Source: Aedes albopictus (lineage: Eukaryota > Arthropoda > Insecta > Diptera > Culicidae). From it: 64,000 bases of DNA. This document shows, piece by piece, positions 12,412 to 25,149 of this stretch (within the stretch, counting starts at the first letter, position 1; the number at the start of each line of letters is the position of its first letter). The stretch spans positions 46,907,464-46,971,463 of the forward strand of contig NC_085138.1 in assembly GCF_035046485.1 (NCBI RefSeq), given 5' to 3'. A program made the position numbers and the translations under genes. The notes under the pieces were generated by a model. It was given only the letters and a program-made list of their open reading frames with translations, had not been told where the DNA came from and did not search any database.

Positions 12412-13586
12412 CACTCCCGTTCAAAAGTTTGGGGTCACCCCCTCAAAAACATGTCATTTTTTTAGGCCCATATCTCCGCCAATTTGCGACCGATTTCAAA
12501 ACCCTAGGTTTCATTCAAAAGATAATAAGTCAAAGAAACTTTGAACATGATTTAAAAGAAACTTTTTCAAAAAATTTGTATGTAAACTTAACCCAAAGTT
12601 GCCAAATTTTCTAAAAAATGAATATAAACTGACGACAGTGTCGCTGGAAGTTGGGTCGACCAAATTTTAAGATGAGAGCGGTAATATGACCCATTTTCCA
12701 TTAGCTTTTAACTGCTTTTTACAGAACTTAGCTAAAAAATCCAGAAAAAAAGTTATTAAGTAAATTAATCCTTGATGTCATCGACCAAAGTTTGGAGTCA
12801 CCCCTCAGTATCGGCCAAAAGTTTGGGGTCACTTTCGTAAAACATGGAAAAGTAATTTGGTGATATCTTCGTCATCTATAGTTCAATTTTAATTATTTTT
12901 GACTCATTTCAAAGATAATTAACTAAATTTACGTTTGATGTCTTTAACTTAACGTATTTAACGATATAAAAATGTTATGTAAAGTTAGCACATTTTACCA
13001 CCCTTAAAAAAATGAGGCAACTTTACGTTAAGTTTTAGTATGTAAATTTCAACAAATATGTGTGGTTCAATGTCCATGCAGTAAGTATCATTCATTTTGT
13101 TTCAAATAAGCCAAGAAGAATTAAAATTGAATGAAAGATGACAAAGATTTCAACAAATCACTTTTCCATGTTTTACGATACATCATTTTGAGGGGTGACC
13201 CCAAACTTTTGGTCGATGACATCAAGGATTAATTTACTTGATAACTTTTTTTCTAGATTTTTTAGCTAAGTTCTGTAAAAAGCAGTTGAAAGCTAATAGA
13301 ATATGGGTTATATTACCGCTCTCATCATAAAATTTGGTCGACCCAATTTCCAGTGACACTGCCGTAAGTTTATATTCATTTTTTAGAAAAATTGGCAACT
13401 TTGGGTTAAGTTTACATCCAAAATTTTTTGAAAAAGTTTCTTTTAAATCATGTTTAAAGTTTCTTTGACTTATTATCTTTTGAATGAGACCTAGGGTTTT
13501 GAAATCGGACGCAAATTGGCAGAGATATGGGCCTAAAAAAATGACTTGATTTTGAGGGGGTGACCCCAAACTTTTGAACGGGAGTG
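12412..13586. mobile_element. Long-arm foldback element with TA duplication (Tc1/mariner-type MITE)
   Basis: Inverted arms of about 420 bp each begin cactcccgttcaaaagtttg and are flanked by TA on both sides (12410-12411 and 13587-13588). The arms (to about 12850, and from about 13140) pair over most of their length. The motif aaaagtttggggtcac recurs internally. No transposase is present. The 207-aa minus ORF at 13234-13857 runs across the right arm and its boundary and is rejected as a gene. Confidence 0.8.
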
Positions 13587-13588
13587 TA

Positions 13589-16500
13589 CCTAAGATGACA
13601 ACATCGTTCTGAAATTCCTGAAGTAATATCTTGACATCTCGTCTTAATGAAATTATTGTATTAAGTGACTTTTTTGAATTTATTTCATAAAACTTCATAT
13701 CCATAGAATTTGTTTCGTGGTTTCTTTGGGGCGCCATTTTTTTGGACAATATTCTGAAAATTTCTTCAAGAGAAATCCAAGAGATAGCAGAATTCAGGAA
13801 AATCTTCCAACAGCTTTGTTCTTTTTTGGACCAACAATAAGTTAACATATACCTCAAAGAATTCTCCCAAAAATTTCTGAAAACACTTTTATTTCAAATT
13901 TTTCGCCAACATTTATTTTCCAGCACCAGATACCAAGGCAATTGGTATGAAATAGACTGAATTATAAAAGGGGCAAAAGTATTACTACGGCTCTAATAAC
14001 CCCTCATACTATATGTAAAACATTGCCGGGAGACTCCACAAATTCCCCTAGGGGCTAGTAGTTTTTGGGAATGTTTTTTATTTCACTTTGCCGTAAAATG
14101 CTTGCTGGTTTTCCTAAGAAACGCCTTTCAGTTTTCGTGTAGAAATTCCTCCAATGAACCCTAGGTAACTTCATTGATGCCTTCATAGAAATGATTTTAA
14201 GATTTTTAAATAACTATCAAGTTATTGGAAGATTTTATTTAGAACTCTCTGAGCACTTTCCGGAGAAAGTTTTAGATTAAAATTTTAAGGCAAAACTGGG
14301 TGCTGTTTCCATTTTTTTATTTTGTTTTTTTTTTTATAAAATTACTGAGAAATATTTTTTAAATTCGTTTCCATACAAAGTTAGAGGAAGAGTGAAAGTG
14401 ATTTTAACATTTTCCAGCATTTTCCGGCAGACAAAAAAAACACAAAAGATACCTTGATATTTCCTCTGTTTGTGTGTGGAAACTGGTTTTGAAAGTGTTT
14501 CTAAAAAAAATCAAAAACCAAAAAAAAAAACAAAAAAATAAGCAATGCATATAGTTTTTCCATAAGTATTTTTGCAGAAATCTTCGAAGGAGTTAATAAA
14601 TACATCTTCAGAAATTCTTAGAAGACTTGCATGAGGAATCCCCTTGAGGATTTTTCTAATTACCTCATATAAAATAATTTGCTAATGAATTTCTGGAGAA
14701 AATCCACGCCAAATATTGGGGAAATTTACTTGTAAATTCCTTGTGAAAGGAGAAAGTTCCTCGGAGAAATTTTAGAAATTGTTTTCGAAGAAATATTTGG
14801 AGCATTATCCCGATATTTATTGGAGAAATGTCTGGAGAAACTTTCGAAAAAAATCCTCTTTAAGNNNNNNNNNNNNNNNNNNNNNNNCTTAAAATGTCCG
14901 AAAAAAAAACTTCAGAACAACTCTTAAATAGTATTTGAGAAAGCTCAAGAGATATTTCCGTAGAATTCCAAGCAAAATCTCAGGAAAACATCAATGATAG
15001 AGTTTATTTTCTGGGGAAATTATTGGGAAAGAAATCCATGGAGAATTTCTTTGGTTTATGTATTGCAAAAATCCACGAAAGAATTTCTGGAGGAACCATT
15101 CGGTGGAATCGTTGCAGATATTTTGGAGGAATCCATCAAAGAATTTCTAGTAGAGTTATTGGAGAAATTTGAGGTGTAATCCTTATGGGGAATATCAGAT
15201 GGATTTAGACTTATAAGTTCAGATAAGGTCTTGAAGGAGTTTTTGGAAATTTTCTGAAGGTTGTATTACCAATTCCTAGAGTAATCCAAGGACACATCCA
15301 CGGAAAATGCTTCAAAGCACTTCTCGAAAAAATTTCAAACGATTCCTCGGATAAATCACTGAACGAAATGCTGAAAATTCTGGGAGAAGATGCTGAAGGC
15401 ATTTATGGAGGAATTTAGAAGAATATTCCGACGTATATTCAGACTGCAATTATAAAAAGGTCTGAAAAACTTTGGAGGTATCCGTCGAGGAGCCTACGTA
15501 GGAACTAATACAAAAATAGCCTCTGAAGAAGACATTTTTTAAAAACAATTGAAGAAATTTCATTCCTTGGGGGCATGTTAGATAATTTCTGGAGAAGGAA
15601 TGCTGGCAAATGTTCAGATTCAGAATTCTCAGACGAATGTTCGGAAAAGTATCCACGTCATCCTCGGAGGCATGTTTGAAGAAACTCTTAAAATAATTCT
15701 AGAATGAGTTTTTTTTGCTACTCCGTTAAACTTATGAAAGAAACATTTTCTGAAGAACAAAAACTTTTCTGAAGAACTTCTTTTCAGAAAATTTTACTAG
15801 AATCCTTTCACGAATTTTTAGTTGAGTCATTGGAGAAACTTCAGTTGGAATCCTTGGGGGGATATTAGAAGATTTTTCTGGTACAACTTTTTTAAGAAAT
15901 TTTGGAGAAATAGTATTCAAAATGTTTAGATGAATTCCCGAAGCGGTTCTGGGAGATTTTCTGAAGGTTTCTTGAAGGAGAAATTTTTCGGAAAAATCGT
16001 TGGTGAGACATCTACGGAGGAGATTGAAAACAAAAACCTCGTAGGAGTTTCTGGAGGAATCCTTCGTTTGCACTGAAGGAAAATTCAATAAATGAAAGAT
16101 CGAAAATTTTCTGAAGGATTTCTCGAAGACATTTTTTTTTGAGAATTATGTGGCTGAATCCTTGGATAAATAAACAGTGAAGTTTCTGGATTTGTTTTTG
16201 AAAGAAAATCATGAAGCAATTTTTGAATTTAAAAAAATGCTTTACTTAAAGGAGAAAGAAAGTTTTGTTGGGCTCATCCCCAGAGAAATTGGCGCCGGAC
16301 TCGTTGGGGAATTTTTGCGACTGGAAACTGGAAACTGGAGAAACAATCTGTGGAACACCTTGAGAATTCTCGTTTTCTATAAATTGTGGGCTGTTAGCAT
16401 CACCAGTCGTTTTACGTTTTACCAAATTCTTTGAGCAAATTTTAGAGAAAACTCTGAAATGAACTTAGAAATTTCAGAAGAAAAAAAAATTCTAGAAAAA

Positions 16501-16830
16501 TCTTTGGAGAAGAAATGTGGAGAAATTATTTAGGGAAGGAATAAGAAAAGAAATGCTCGGGCAACCTTTGTAGTGATTTCTGGAATACTCTTAGAGATTC
16601 ATGGAAAGAAACTGTTTGTAATTTGCAGGACACAAATGAATCAGCGGGAAGTTCTAGATGGAACTCCTAAAGTAATTCTTAGGAATAATCCTCGTAGGAA
16701 ATAAACTTTTTGGAAAGATTTTTGTTGGTGTCGTTGGCGAATTTTCGCACCAATTCTCGAAGAAGTGCCCACAGAAACCCCTTGTGGAATTTCTGGAGAA
16801 ATTTTCAGACGAATTCTAATTCCCCTCAAT
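13589..16830. repeat. Degenerate repeat segment copy B
   Basis: It resembles copy A in its first part (gccgggagactcc at 14025) and copy C in its second part (ttgttgggct at 16265). It contains the assembly gap. No gene is recognised. The ORFs of 60-120 aa are repeat translations. Confidence 0.65.
14865..14887. other. Assembly gap (23 N)
   Basis: 23 undetermined bases lie inside segment copy B. The true gap size is unknown. Confidence 1.
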
Positions 16831-18900
16831 TCTTGGACACATGTTCTGATCAACTACAAGAGGAAACCTTTTGATTCTAGTCAAAATCATAAAATGAAAT
16901 GCTAAAAAGGTTTTGGAGGAATTTCTAGGGGAATTTCCAATAAAAAAAAATAGGAAAAATTTGGTAATGAGATGGAAAGATCAAAAAAGATGTTTGACTA
17001 ACTTTCGACGCAATTCCTGCTAATTTTGCGGCAAAAAAAAACATAACTTCTCTTTGTAATTACAGAAGAACGCTTAGCAGAAATTCTTGATAACTTCTTG
17101 GAGATTTCTAGAGAAATTTTTGAAGCATATTTTGAAGAAGTTTCGGTATGTTTTGATCGCAGAATTTTCCTCTCCAAAGTTAAATTTTTTAATTGACTGG
17201 AAGAGGCTCTTAGAAACATCATTAAACAAGGTTTTATGACGGTTCTTAAAATCCTCTACAAAACTAAGGCGCTGTCCATAAACTACGTAGACTCATTTTG
17301 GGTCATCTCAGACCCCCCCCCCCCCTCCCCCTCCGTAGACTTTTGTTCATACAAAAATTTCGAAATTTGTATGGAGCGTAGACTTTGGCCAGACCCCCCC
17401 GTCCCCCCCTAAGAGTCTACGTAGTTTATGGACAGGCCCTAACTAGAACAAAACATGTTTCCTGGGCTATGATAAAAAAAAAACTCTTCGAAAGAACTAA
17501 TGGGAGAATACGAATTTTTAAAGGAATACTCTAACTTAATTTTAAAAATATATAAGATCATAACCATCGTTGGACTGGAAGATAATGTGATTGAATGGAA
17601 TCATAAAACTTATAACACTTACAAGCTTAAATATGTGTTATTTTATAAGTTTTTCAGAAAACCTTCTGAATAGTTTTTAAAAATTTGTTTTTAAAAGAAT
17701 TTTTTATGGCAAATCAGTTAATTGAAATATTTCATCATTTCTGTCGTAGTGTTGTAGATGTATGCATGACCATCAAAAATTATTTAATAATCATGAGAAA
17801 GTTTTACGAGAACGAATCGACATCCAAATTGTAATCATTTCTTAGATTGTCTGGAATATACCAACATTACTCCTTCTCAATTTGACAAGGGCCCTGCTCG
17901 ATTGGAACTATGAGGATGGTAAGAAACCAGTTGTTCCAATGTTGAAGTTCCTCCTGAAAACTCTGGAAGTGTTTTAAATGTTAACATGAATTTGATGTGA
18001 TTATTTTTTATTGAATGTGGGAAAACCTCATAAGAAATCCTGAGGATTATCCCGAGAGTAATCTTGAAAAAAAAAAATACCTGGAGGAGCCTTTAAAAAA
18101 TCCCCATTCTGATCTCAGCTGGATTCTGGACAAAAATTCCGACGAAGGAGGAATTTTCCAAAGAACATTCCATGGAGCTTTTCGAAAAAATCATTGTTTG
18201 ATTGATAAGGATTGCTAAGGAAGTTCGAGCTAGCAGAACAAGATGAAACTTCAAGAGTATTATGCAATTACACGTAAAACTATTGATAAGAATAAGTTTG
18301 TCAGATAATTCGTTATGAAATTGATTCTAAAGTGACTTGGAAAAACTTTTGAAAAAAGTTCAGAACGTAGTTTAGAGCAACTTCGAAAAAAATCTCTGGC
18401 TCAATTTATCACACATTCTTGTTAACTTTTGTGTTTCTTCAAGATGTGATTGTGTAAACTCCCTTGAAGAGGTTTCTGGTCCTGGTGGATTGACTCAGGT
18501 TTTTGGTAAAATTACAAAAAAAGGAACTGGAAGTTTTGAACGCCGTTCTGGTACAACTCTTTGGATTTGTTTTTTGATGATATATTAAACATCGGGAGTT
18601 TCTTTTGTGAAACTAAAATTTTATCATACAGCTTATTTATTGTAACGTAATTTTATTAGTTGAAAATTCTAAAAAAAAACAAAAAAAAAATTGTGAAATT
18701 GAATTTTTGATGAATTTCTTGTTATGATTGTTATTAAGACTTAAGTGGTAACATGTCAAATTTAAATTTAAAGCCTGAACAGAATTGCTGGTAAAATTTC
18801 ATTAGAGTTTCTTTAAATCTTTAAAAGAATTCTGTAAAAATGTTCAATAAAAATCCTAGTGGTGTTCCTGAGGTGTAAAAATTCTATAGTTAAACTAGAC
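16831..18900. repeat. Highly diverged repeat, no gene
   Basis: This is AT-rich DNA with decreasing similarity to the neighbouring degenerate repeat, interrupted by the MITE at 17268. The ORF at 18015-18218 has no recognisable domain. Confidence 0.45.
17268..17439. mobile_element. 172-bp MITE, TAA duplication
   Basis: The terminal inverted repeats are 27 bp with about two mismatches, containing ctgtccataaactacgtaga on the left and its complement on the right. They are flanked by TAA at 17265-17267 and 17440-17442. The interior is C-rich. This matches the widespread arthropod 'TGTCCATAAA(C/T)TACGT' MITE type. The TAA flank suggests PIF/Harbinger mobilisation. Confidence 0.82.
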
Positions 18901-20678
18901 TAAATAAAACTTTGGTTGCATTTCAATGCACAGTGGTCCAAGGACCAGATTTACGAAGCTCCACCTCCCGTAAATGTAAAAATGACCCTCCTCGGCCATA
19001 TGTGGATAAGTGCAAAACATTTTCCACCTTCTTATTTCGGACCGCTAAAGAAAAATCATAAATTTCAATCAGGTTACTCCGGGCAACTTCAACGATTTAT
19101 CTGCACACTAGGAGCATCATCTTCGTCGCCATCGGACGAACCTCGTATGTTCCGGGGACTAGTGCCAGTAGAGGTATGTAGGTATGTGCACTCCATCCGA
19201 AGAGCTTTTATTTCCTTTGTTCTTGACTGTGTGCTGATTGGCCAGCATTTGCAGCTTCAGGGTCATTCAGCTGAAAGCTCTCTCTCCGTCTTCAATTGTT
19301 ACGACTGTACACTACTGCCACGGCGTGGCGCGTCACTGACTAAAGGATATTTATTGTGCTTCCTTCGAGGTGGACCAGGACGACAGCGCAGTCGGGACAC
19401 TGACTGGCTGATGGACTACTATTGTGTGGGCAATTATTCTTCGTTTGTGGGCCATTGTGTGTGACCGACCGAAGGATAGATGGAATGGAACTTGGGGTTT
19501 TTTCTCCTGTCATTCGGAGTCGCGTTGATTGGAATGAAAAAGGTTGAGTTATAAGAGGGCACAGTCGTGGACGTCTCTTGGATGGATGGTGTGACATTAG
19601 GTCTAATAGAGTTTGAGTTATTTTTGTTGGAAGTCTCCACATTTAACTGTTAGACAGTATCTCGTACATATATGTTTCTTTACATTTTGATTAAGCTTAA
19701 GACTTCACATTGTGATAGTTATCTTATTTTTTTCTTTCCAATATTTATTTTATTTTGTTGTTTTGGAAATTTTAGTATCCTATATTCTTTTTATGTTAAT
19801 TTTTTTGTACTTTAATCAGTTATTGTTTTTCATCTTTTATTTTCCTGGTTGACATTTTATTTTTTTTTCACTTTTTTATTTTAGTTTTTATTTTTGTGCA
19901 ATGAACCTAGTATGCTTTAGGAAGTACGAAACTTATACGCCAAAGACTAATTCTGACAGGCTTCCATATTGTGAGTGAGGGAGATAGAACCGTGGGTCAA
20001 ATACCAACTAGCCCAGGGTCTAAAACTTTGTTAAATTTCTTTTCTTTTTTTTATTTTTCCCATTTTTTAGTTTTAATATTATGTTTTCCTTTTTTATAAT
20101 TAAAAATTTATGGTCTACTCTAATTTAAATTAAGTTGTGTAACATTCAGCTAAAAAGTGTTTTTTCATTGGCAATTAGTCCCGTATTTTTACCACAATTA
20201 GGATGGAATGTACCATAATCTAATGAATGATTATTTCGGTTTCTAATGACTATCGATCAAAGAGTACGCTCAGTAGAAACTAGAAGCCAACACCATTTTG
20301 ATTGAAGAAAGAATTAAAGTCTACCGGCAACAAATAAACGTTTCCAACATTTTTAAAGAACCCCCAAATGGTTTCCTGTTCATGGAAATGCTCCTCCGCA
20401 AACATTATCGTCGTCGTCGTTGATGATAACCGAAATATTTTCCCTTTTCCACGAAAGAGAACAAACCACCTCATCTAATTCTACAATACCGCCGCCACAC
20501 ATGCTGAAAATGAGCGGCGAAAAGGAAGGCGCACAAGCACAAGCACAGCGTTCCCAGTGTCAGCCCACTTGGGATTATTTTCTGGGAACAGTAAAGTTGA
20601 TGGATAGAATCGTTTCATTTGCGTCACGCTTGCGTGATTACCCGAGGAGAAAATGTGCTTTGTTACCTGATTTTATCG
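18901..20678. other. Non-repetitive region, no gene recognised
   Basis: This stretch has more balanced base composition and no internal repeats. A 182-codon ORF on the plus strand (18916-19464) overlaps two minus-strand ORFs. None shows a known domain or convincing codon structure. The region could hold an unannotated exon, a UTR or a regulatory island. The 19650-20130 part is T-rich. Confidence 0.4.
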
Positions 20679-20790
20679 GTGCGAACTGTAATTGGTAAAG
20701 CGCATATTCTTTACATGCCGAGGGCCTGGGATCAAATCCCACTCCAGACAAATATAAACAAACGTAGGTCCTTTCTGCGGAAGGGAAGTA
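20679..20790 (+). mobile_element. tRNA-derived SINE fragment
   Basis: It contains gggcctgggatcaaatccc (B-box-like), then cactccagac and aaacgtaggtcctttctgcg. These correspond to the minus-strand SINE at 4710-4886 (gggcctggtatcgaatccc, aaacgtaggttcttccttcg). It lacks the 3' tail and runs directly into the C-rich repeat. Confidence 0.6.
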
Positions 20791-22010
20791 ATTATTATAA
20801 CTCTGTGGAACGCCCTTGAAACACCCTGAACCTCCTTGAGACACTTACAACAACCCTGTAACCTTTCCTGAAATATAACATCCCCGGGACCCTCTGAAAC
20901 TCCATGGAACGCCCTTGAAACCCCCTGAGACTCCCAGGAACATCCCTTGATTGCCCTTGAGACCTCTGAGGTTTCTTGAAAGCCTCTGGAACGCTCTTGA
21001 AACCCCCAGGATTACTTTTGTAACCCCTTAAAGAATCATGGAGCAGCCTGGAAACTCCCTGAGAGCTGCTGAAACACCTTGCGGTAACCCCTCGAATGTC
21101 CCTGGAACCCTCTGAAAGCCTATGAAGCCCCTACATCTCCCCTGGGACTCCATTGTATCCCTCTGAAACCCCATGTAACGTCCCTGAGGTCCCTTGAAAA
21201 TCCCTGGAACCCTCCTTAAACTCTCTGAAACACCCCCTCGAAAGCCATGGAATGCCCCTGAAACTCCTTGAAATTCACGGTTTGGTGAACAAAAAAATCG
21301 GATTTTCAGTTTCTAGTTTCATGGGAGTTTTAGGAGGGTTCTTGAGGGGTTTCCGGGGGATTCATGGACAATTTTGAGGGCTGTCTAGGAAATCCCAACG
21401 GATTTTCAGAGGCTTTTCTTGGTGTTGCTGATATTACCTGGAATATATGAGCTGGGACGCACTTGAAAACCCATTAAGACTCTGGGAACACTCCTTGAAC
21501 GCCCCTGAAACCCCATGAATCTCTCTGATCGAGATAAACCACTCGAGGGCTGAGAATTTCGATAATAAAGAAAAATAATAATAATTAAAATAGTAACTCT
21601 GTGGAATATCCCTGAAGCCTCTTGAAACAACCCTGAAACATTTTCTGAAATATCCTAAAAACCCTTTGGACGCCTCTGGAACCCCTTGAAGCCCAATAGA
21701 ATGCTCCTGAAACTCCGTGAGATCTTATAGAACACTCCCGCAACGCCCCTGGGACCCTTTTTAACTTCCTGAAACCCCCTGAGACCCCCAGGAACATCCC
21801 TTGATTGCCCTTAAGACCCCCTTAAAAGCCGCTGGAGCATCTTGAAAACTTCTGGAACGTTCCTGTCAGCTCCTGGATTGCCTTTGTATCTCTCTGAAAC
21901 CCCTGAAACGTCCCTGAGGTCCATTGGAAACTCCTGGAATCCTCGTAAAAGACTCTGGAACACCCCTGGAAAGCCTTGGAATGCTTCTGAAATGCCCGAT
22001 TTGGTAAAAT
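20791..22010. repeat. C-rich degenerate repeat 'ccctgaaacccc', duplicated block
   Basis: The sequence is built from phrases such as cccttgaaacaccctg and ctggaacgccc. Two sub-blocks (20791-21300 and about 21585-22010) begin with aactctgtggaa and share cccaggaacatcccttgatt with an offset of about 855 bp. They end in similar tttggt(g)aa sequence, which indicates an older direct duplication. It is non-coding. Confidence 0.75.
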
Positions 22011-22319
22011 TATAAAATACCTAAAAGGCATGTTAACAGTTTGGATTGTGCCGATATAAATCATAAACGCGTGATAAAAATATTTTCAAATAGAATGACA
22101 ATGAAGAAGTAACTTGAAACAATGCCAAAGCGTAAAGGACGTCCTCCCAGTTCTTGTAACGACTGACTTCATGATTTGTGGTTAGTTTGTTAGCAAAACA
22201 TTTTTAAAATTTGTTTTGAGATTTGGTGCAGTCAGAAAGGTGCAGAGCAGAGAGGAGGACTTTCTAAAGAAATTCATCAACAGTTTTCACTGATCCTTGA
22301 CATGCAATGTATTACTACC
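22011..22319. other. No gene or repeat recognised
   Basis: Intervening AT-rich DNA in which no feature can be supported. Confidence 0.4.
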
Positions 22320-23045
22320 CATCATAGTCTGTTGAAGTTTTGATGCCAGAGCTATTCTAAGGCCTCCAAAGTACTCCGAAGTTTGTGTCACCAATCCAAC
22401 ATCTTATACCTAATTTTATACACGATGAATCATTACAGAACATAGTCTACGGTACTCAGAAAGCCTCAAAGCACTCCTAGAATATTTATGGTACATTAAC
22501 TGGGTGATCTAGGTCATTCAAATTACTCTGGAATTCATTTTCTTAAGATCTACAACATCTACCATCATTTGTGTTCACTCTGTACATGAAAATTAGTCAC
22601 GTTGATGTCCATATGACCTCGCAATGCTACGAGTAACTCGATATTGTGGTAGATATACATTCCGTGAAATACAAATGGCCTACAAAACACTTTGAAGTTT
22701 GGGTTGCGATATCTACATACTGCATCATGCTTCAATTGCAAAAAATATTCGTGGGATGTAGTCTGTACTGCTGATGGAGCCTCAATGCACAACTATAATG
22801 CTTTTGGTACATTCATGGGGTATTCCAGCCTTTCCAAGCTACTTTGGAATTAGGACCTTCAAGGTCTACAGGCTCTACTCTTGTTTCTGTTCACTCTATC
22901 GGCATAATTCTTTCACGATTTTGTCTGTTGCACTTCATAATATTGCGAGTATCTCTATGTGCTGCAATTTGGGTGTTCACTGGTATTCAAATAGACCCAA
23001 TGTATTTTTTAAGTTTGGGTCGCAATATCTGTAAATCTTATGATA
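22320..23045. repeat. Diverged tandem repeat, about 315-bp period, just over two copies
   Basis: Corresponding phrases recur. tagtctacggtact near 22443 matches gtagtctgtactg near 22758. attactctggaattc matches ctactttggaatta. gtgttcactctgta matches ctgttcactctatc. A third partial copy begins with aagtttgggtcgcaatatct at about 23012. It is non-coding. Confidence 0.65.
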
Positions 23046-24790
23046 TATTCATCCTGGAAGAAGAAATCCTGGAAGAATTCTTCTAGGAATTTTTCAAGAA
23101 TTCCTCGAAAATTCTTCCAGGAGTTCCTCCAAGTATTCTACCAGAAATTCCTACAAGATTCCCTCAAGTAATTCCACCAGGAATTTCTTCAAGAATTTCT
23201 CGGAATTTCTTTCTTAAAATTCTGCCAAGAATTCCTCAAAGAATCCCTCTAGGTATTCTTCCAAAAATTTTCCCAAGAATTCCGCATAGACTTTGGCAAA
23301 GGAATTCTCTAAACATTCCTCCAAGAGTTTCTCCAGGAATTCCTCAAAGAATTTCTCCTGTAATCCACAGGTAATCATCCAGAAATTCTTCCAAAAATTA
23401 CTCCAGAGATTCATCCGAGATTACTTTCAGGCATTTCTCCAGAAATTCCACCAAAAATTTGTGAAGAAATTTTTCGAGCAATTCCAACAGAAATTACTTC
23501 AAGAAATCCTCAAGAAATTCCTCCATTAACTTTTTAGGAAATTTCAAGAGTTCCAGAAATACTTCATGAATACCTCCAGGATCCTTCAGGATACCTTTAG
23601 TAATTTTGCAAGAAAATACTCCAAAGATTATTCTAAGAATTCGTACGAGAATTCCTTCAGAGATATCCTCAGAAATTCCTCCAGAAGTTCTTAAGGAATT
23701 ACGGCAAAATCCCGCCCAAAATTACTGAAGGAACTTCTTCAGGAATTACTCCAGGAACTCTGTCAGGAATTCCTTGATAAATTCTTCCTAAAATTCCACC
23801 AGGTAGTTCTTCAGGAATTCCTCTTATAATATCTTCAGCAATTTCCCCCAAGAATTCCTCAAGAAATTTTATCCAGGAATTCCTCCAAGACATCTTCCTA
23901 GAATTCTTTCAAGAATTCATCCAGGAATTCCTCTAATAAACACTACAGGACCTTTCCCAAGAATTCAACAAGGGTCCCTCTATGGCTTCTGCCAAGAATC
24001 CCTTCAGGAATTTCTCCACAAATTCCTCCAAGGATTTTTTCAAGAAATACCTTCAAGAATTCATCAAAAAAATCTACCACCAATTTCTTCATGAATCCTT
24101 CAGAAATTCCTCAAGAAAATACTCCTGGGACGACTCCAGGCAGTAATCCGAAACTTCTCCAAAAATTCCTCCAGGAATTTTTAGAAGAATTTCTTCAGTT
24201 ATTCCTAAAAAAACCTCTGCTAAGAACTTCTTCAAGAATCCGTCCAGGAATTCCTCCAGAAATTCTTTCAGGAATTCCGACAGTTACTCTGTTGAGAATT
24301 TCTCCAGAACCTGCCCCAATGCTTCTGTCAAAAATTCCTCCAAGAATCCCTTCAGGAATTTGGGCAGGAATTCCTTTTATAAATTACTCTAGGAATACCT
24401 CTAGGGATTTTTCAATAAATACCTTCAGGAATTCTTCCAGGAAATCCATGTGAAATTCCTCCGGAAATGCCTACAGGAAATTCCCCAGAGATTCCATCAG
24501 GAAGTCATCCAAGAACTCCTCCTGGAATTCCTTCAACAATCCAGAATTCCTGCCAAAATTCCCTTCCATGAATTACTTCGGGAATACCTTCAAGACTTCT
24601 TTCGAGAATTTCACAAAGATTTTCTCTAGGAATTTCCTCAGGAATTCCTTGAAAAAATCTTCCTGGAATTCCTCCAAGAATTCCTACAAGAATTCTACCA
24701 GAAATTTGTCCAAGAATTTCTTGAAGAAATTTCTGTATAAAATCATGCAGGAATATTTGGAGCACTTCCGGGGAGAATTCATGTAGTGTA
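23046..24790. repeat. Palindrome-rich 'ggaattcctcc' degenerate repeat (inverse orientation)
   Basis: The sequence is dominated by near-palindromic ggaattcct/caagaattc phrases. It is the reverse orientation of the 'gaaggaattc' repeat seen elsewhere in the window. ORFs on both strands (23214-23414, 24091-24453 and others) encode low-complexity Glu/Leu/Phe or Ser/Lys strings and are not genes. Confidence 0.75.
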
Positions 24791-25041
24791 AAGAAATTTT
24801 AAAAGACCATCCTGGGGGAATTCATAGAGGAATTCCCCAAGGATTTACTTGAAGGTATCCTGAAGGAACTCCTGGAGGAATTTTCGAAGTTATTATTTTT
24901 GTAATTTTTATTTCCTGGAATATTCCTTGTAGTTTTTCGAAATTCCCATCTCTAACTCTTTGAAGAATCCCTTGGAATTTCCATTAAGGATTCAGGTAGA
25001 TTCTTTAAAAAATCATTGCTGGTAATTGATCGACTGTTGGA

Positions 25042-25149
25042 TTTATTAAACAAACGACGCTTTATATTACCCCAATGATTGGACACTTAGTTGATGTCTT
25101 CATCAGGGGGTCTAACCGTTGGGTAGTATAAATCGCCGTTTAGTAAAAT
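25042..25149. repeat. Small imperfect inverted repeat (MITE-like)
   Basis: The left arm attaaacaaacgacgcttta and the right arm ending taaatcgccgtttagtaaaa are imperfect inversions about 110 bp apart. No clear target duplication is seen. Confidence 0.45.

Noticed and set aside
13234..13857. 207-aa minus-strand ORF
   Set aside because: It lies across the right arm and boundary of a TA-flanked foldback element, and its sequence is explained by the inverted repeat.
18916..19464. 182-aa plus-strand ORF
   Set aside because: There is no recognisable domain, ORFs overlap it on the other strand, and its composition is not protein-like. It is treated as chance.
23214..24765. Glu/Leu/Phe-rich and Ser/Lys-rich ORFs of 60-120 aa
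   Set aside because: They arise from palindrome-rich degenerate repeat read in both directions.
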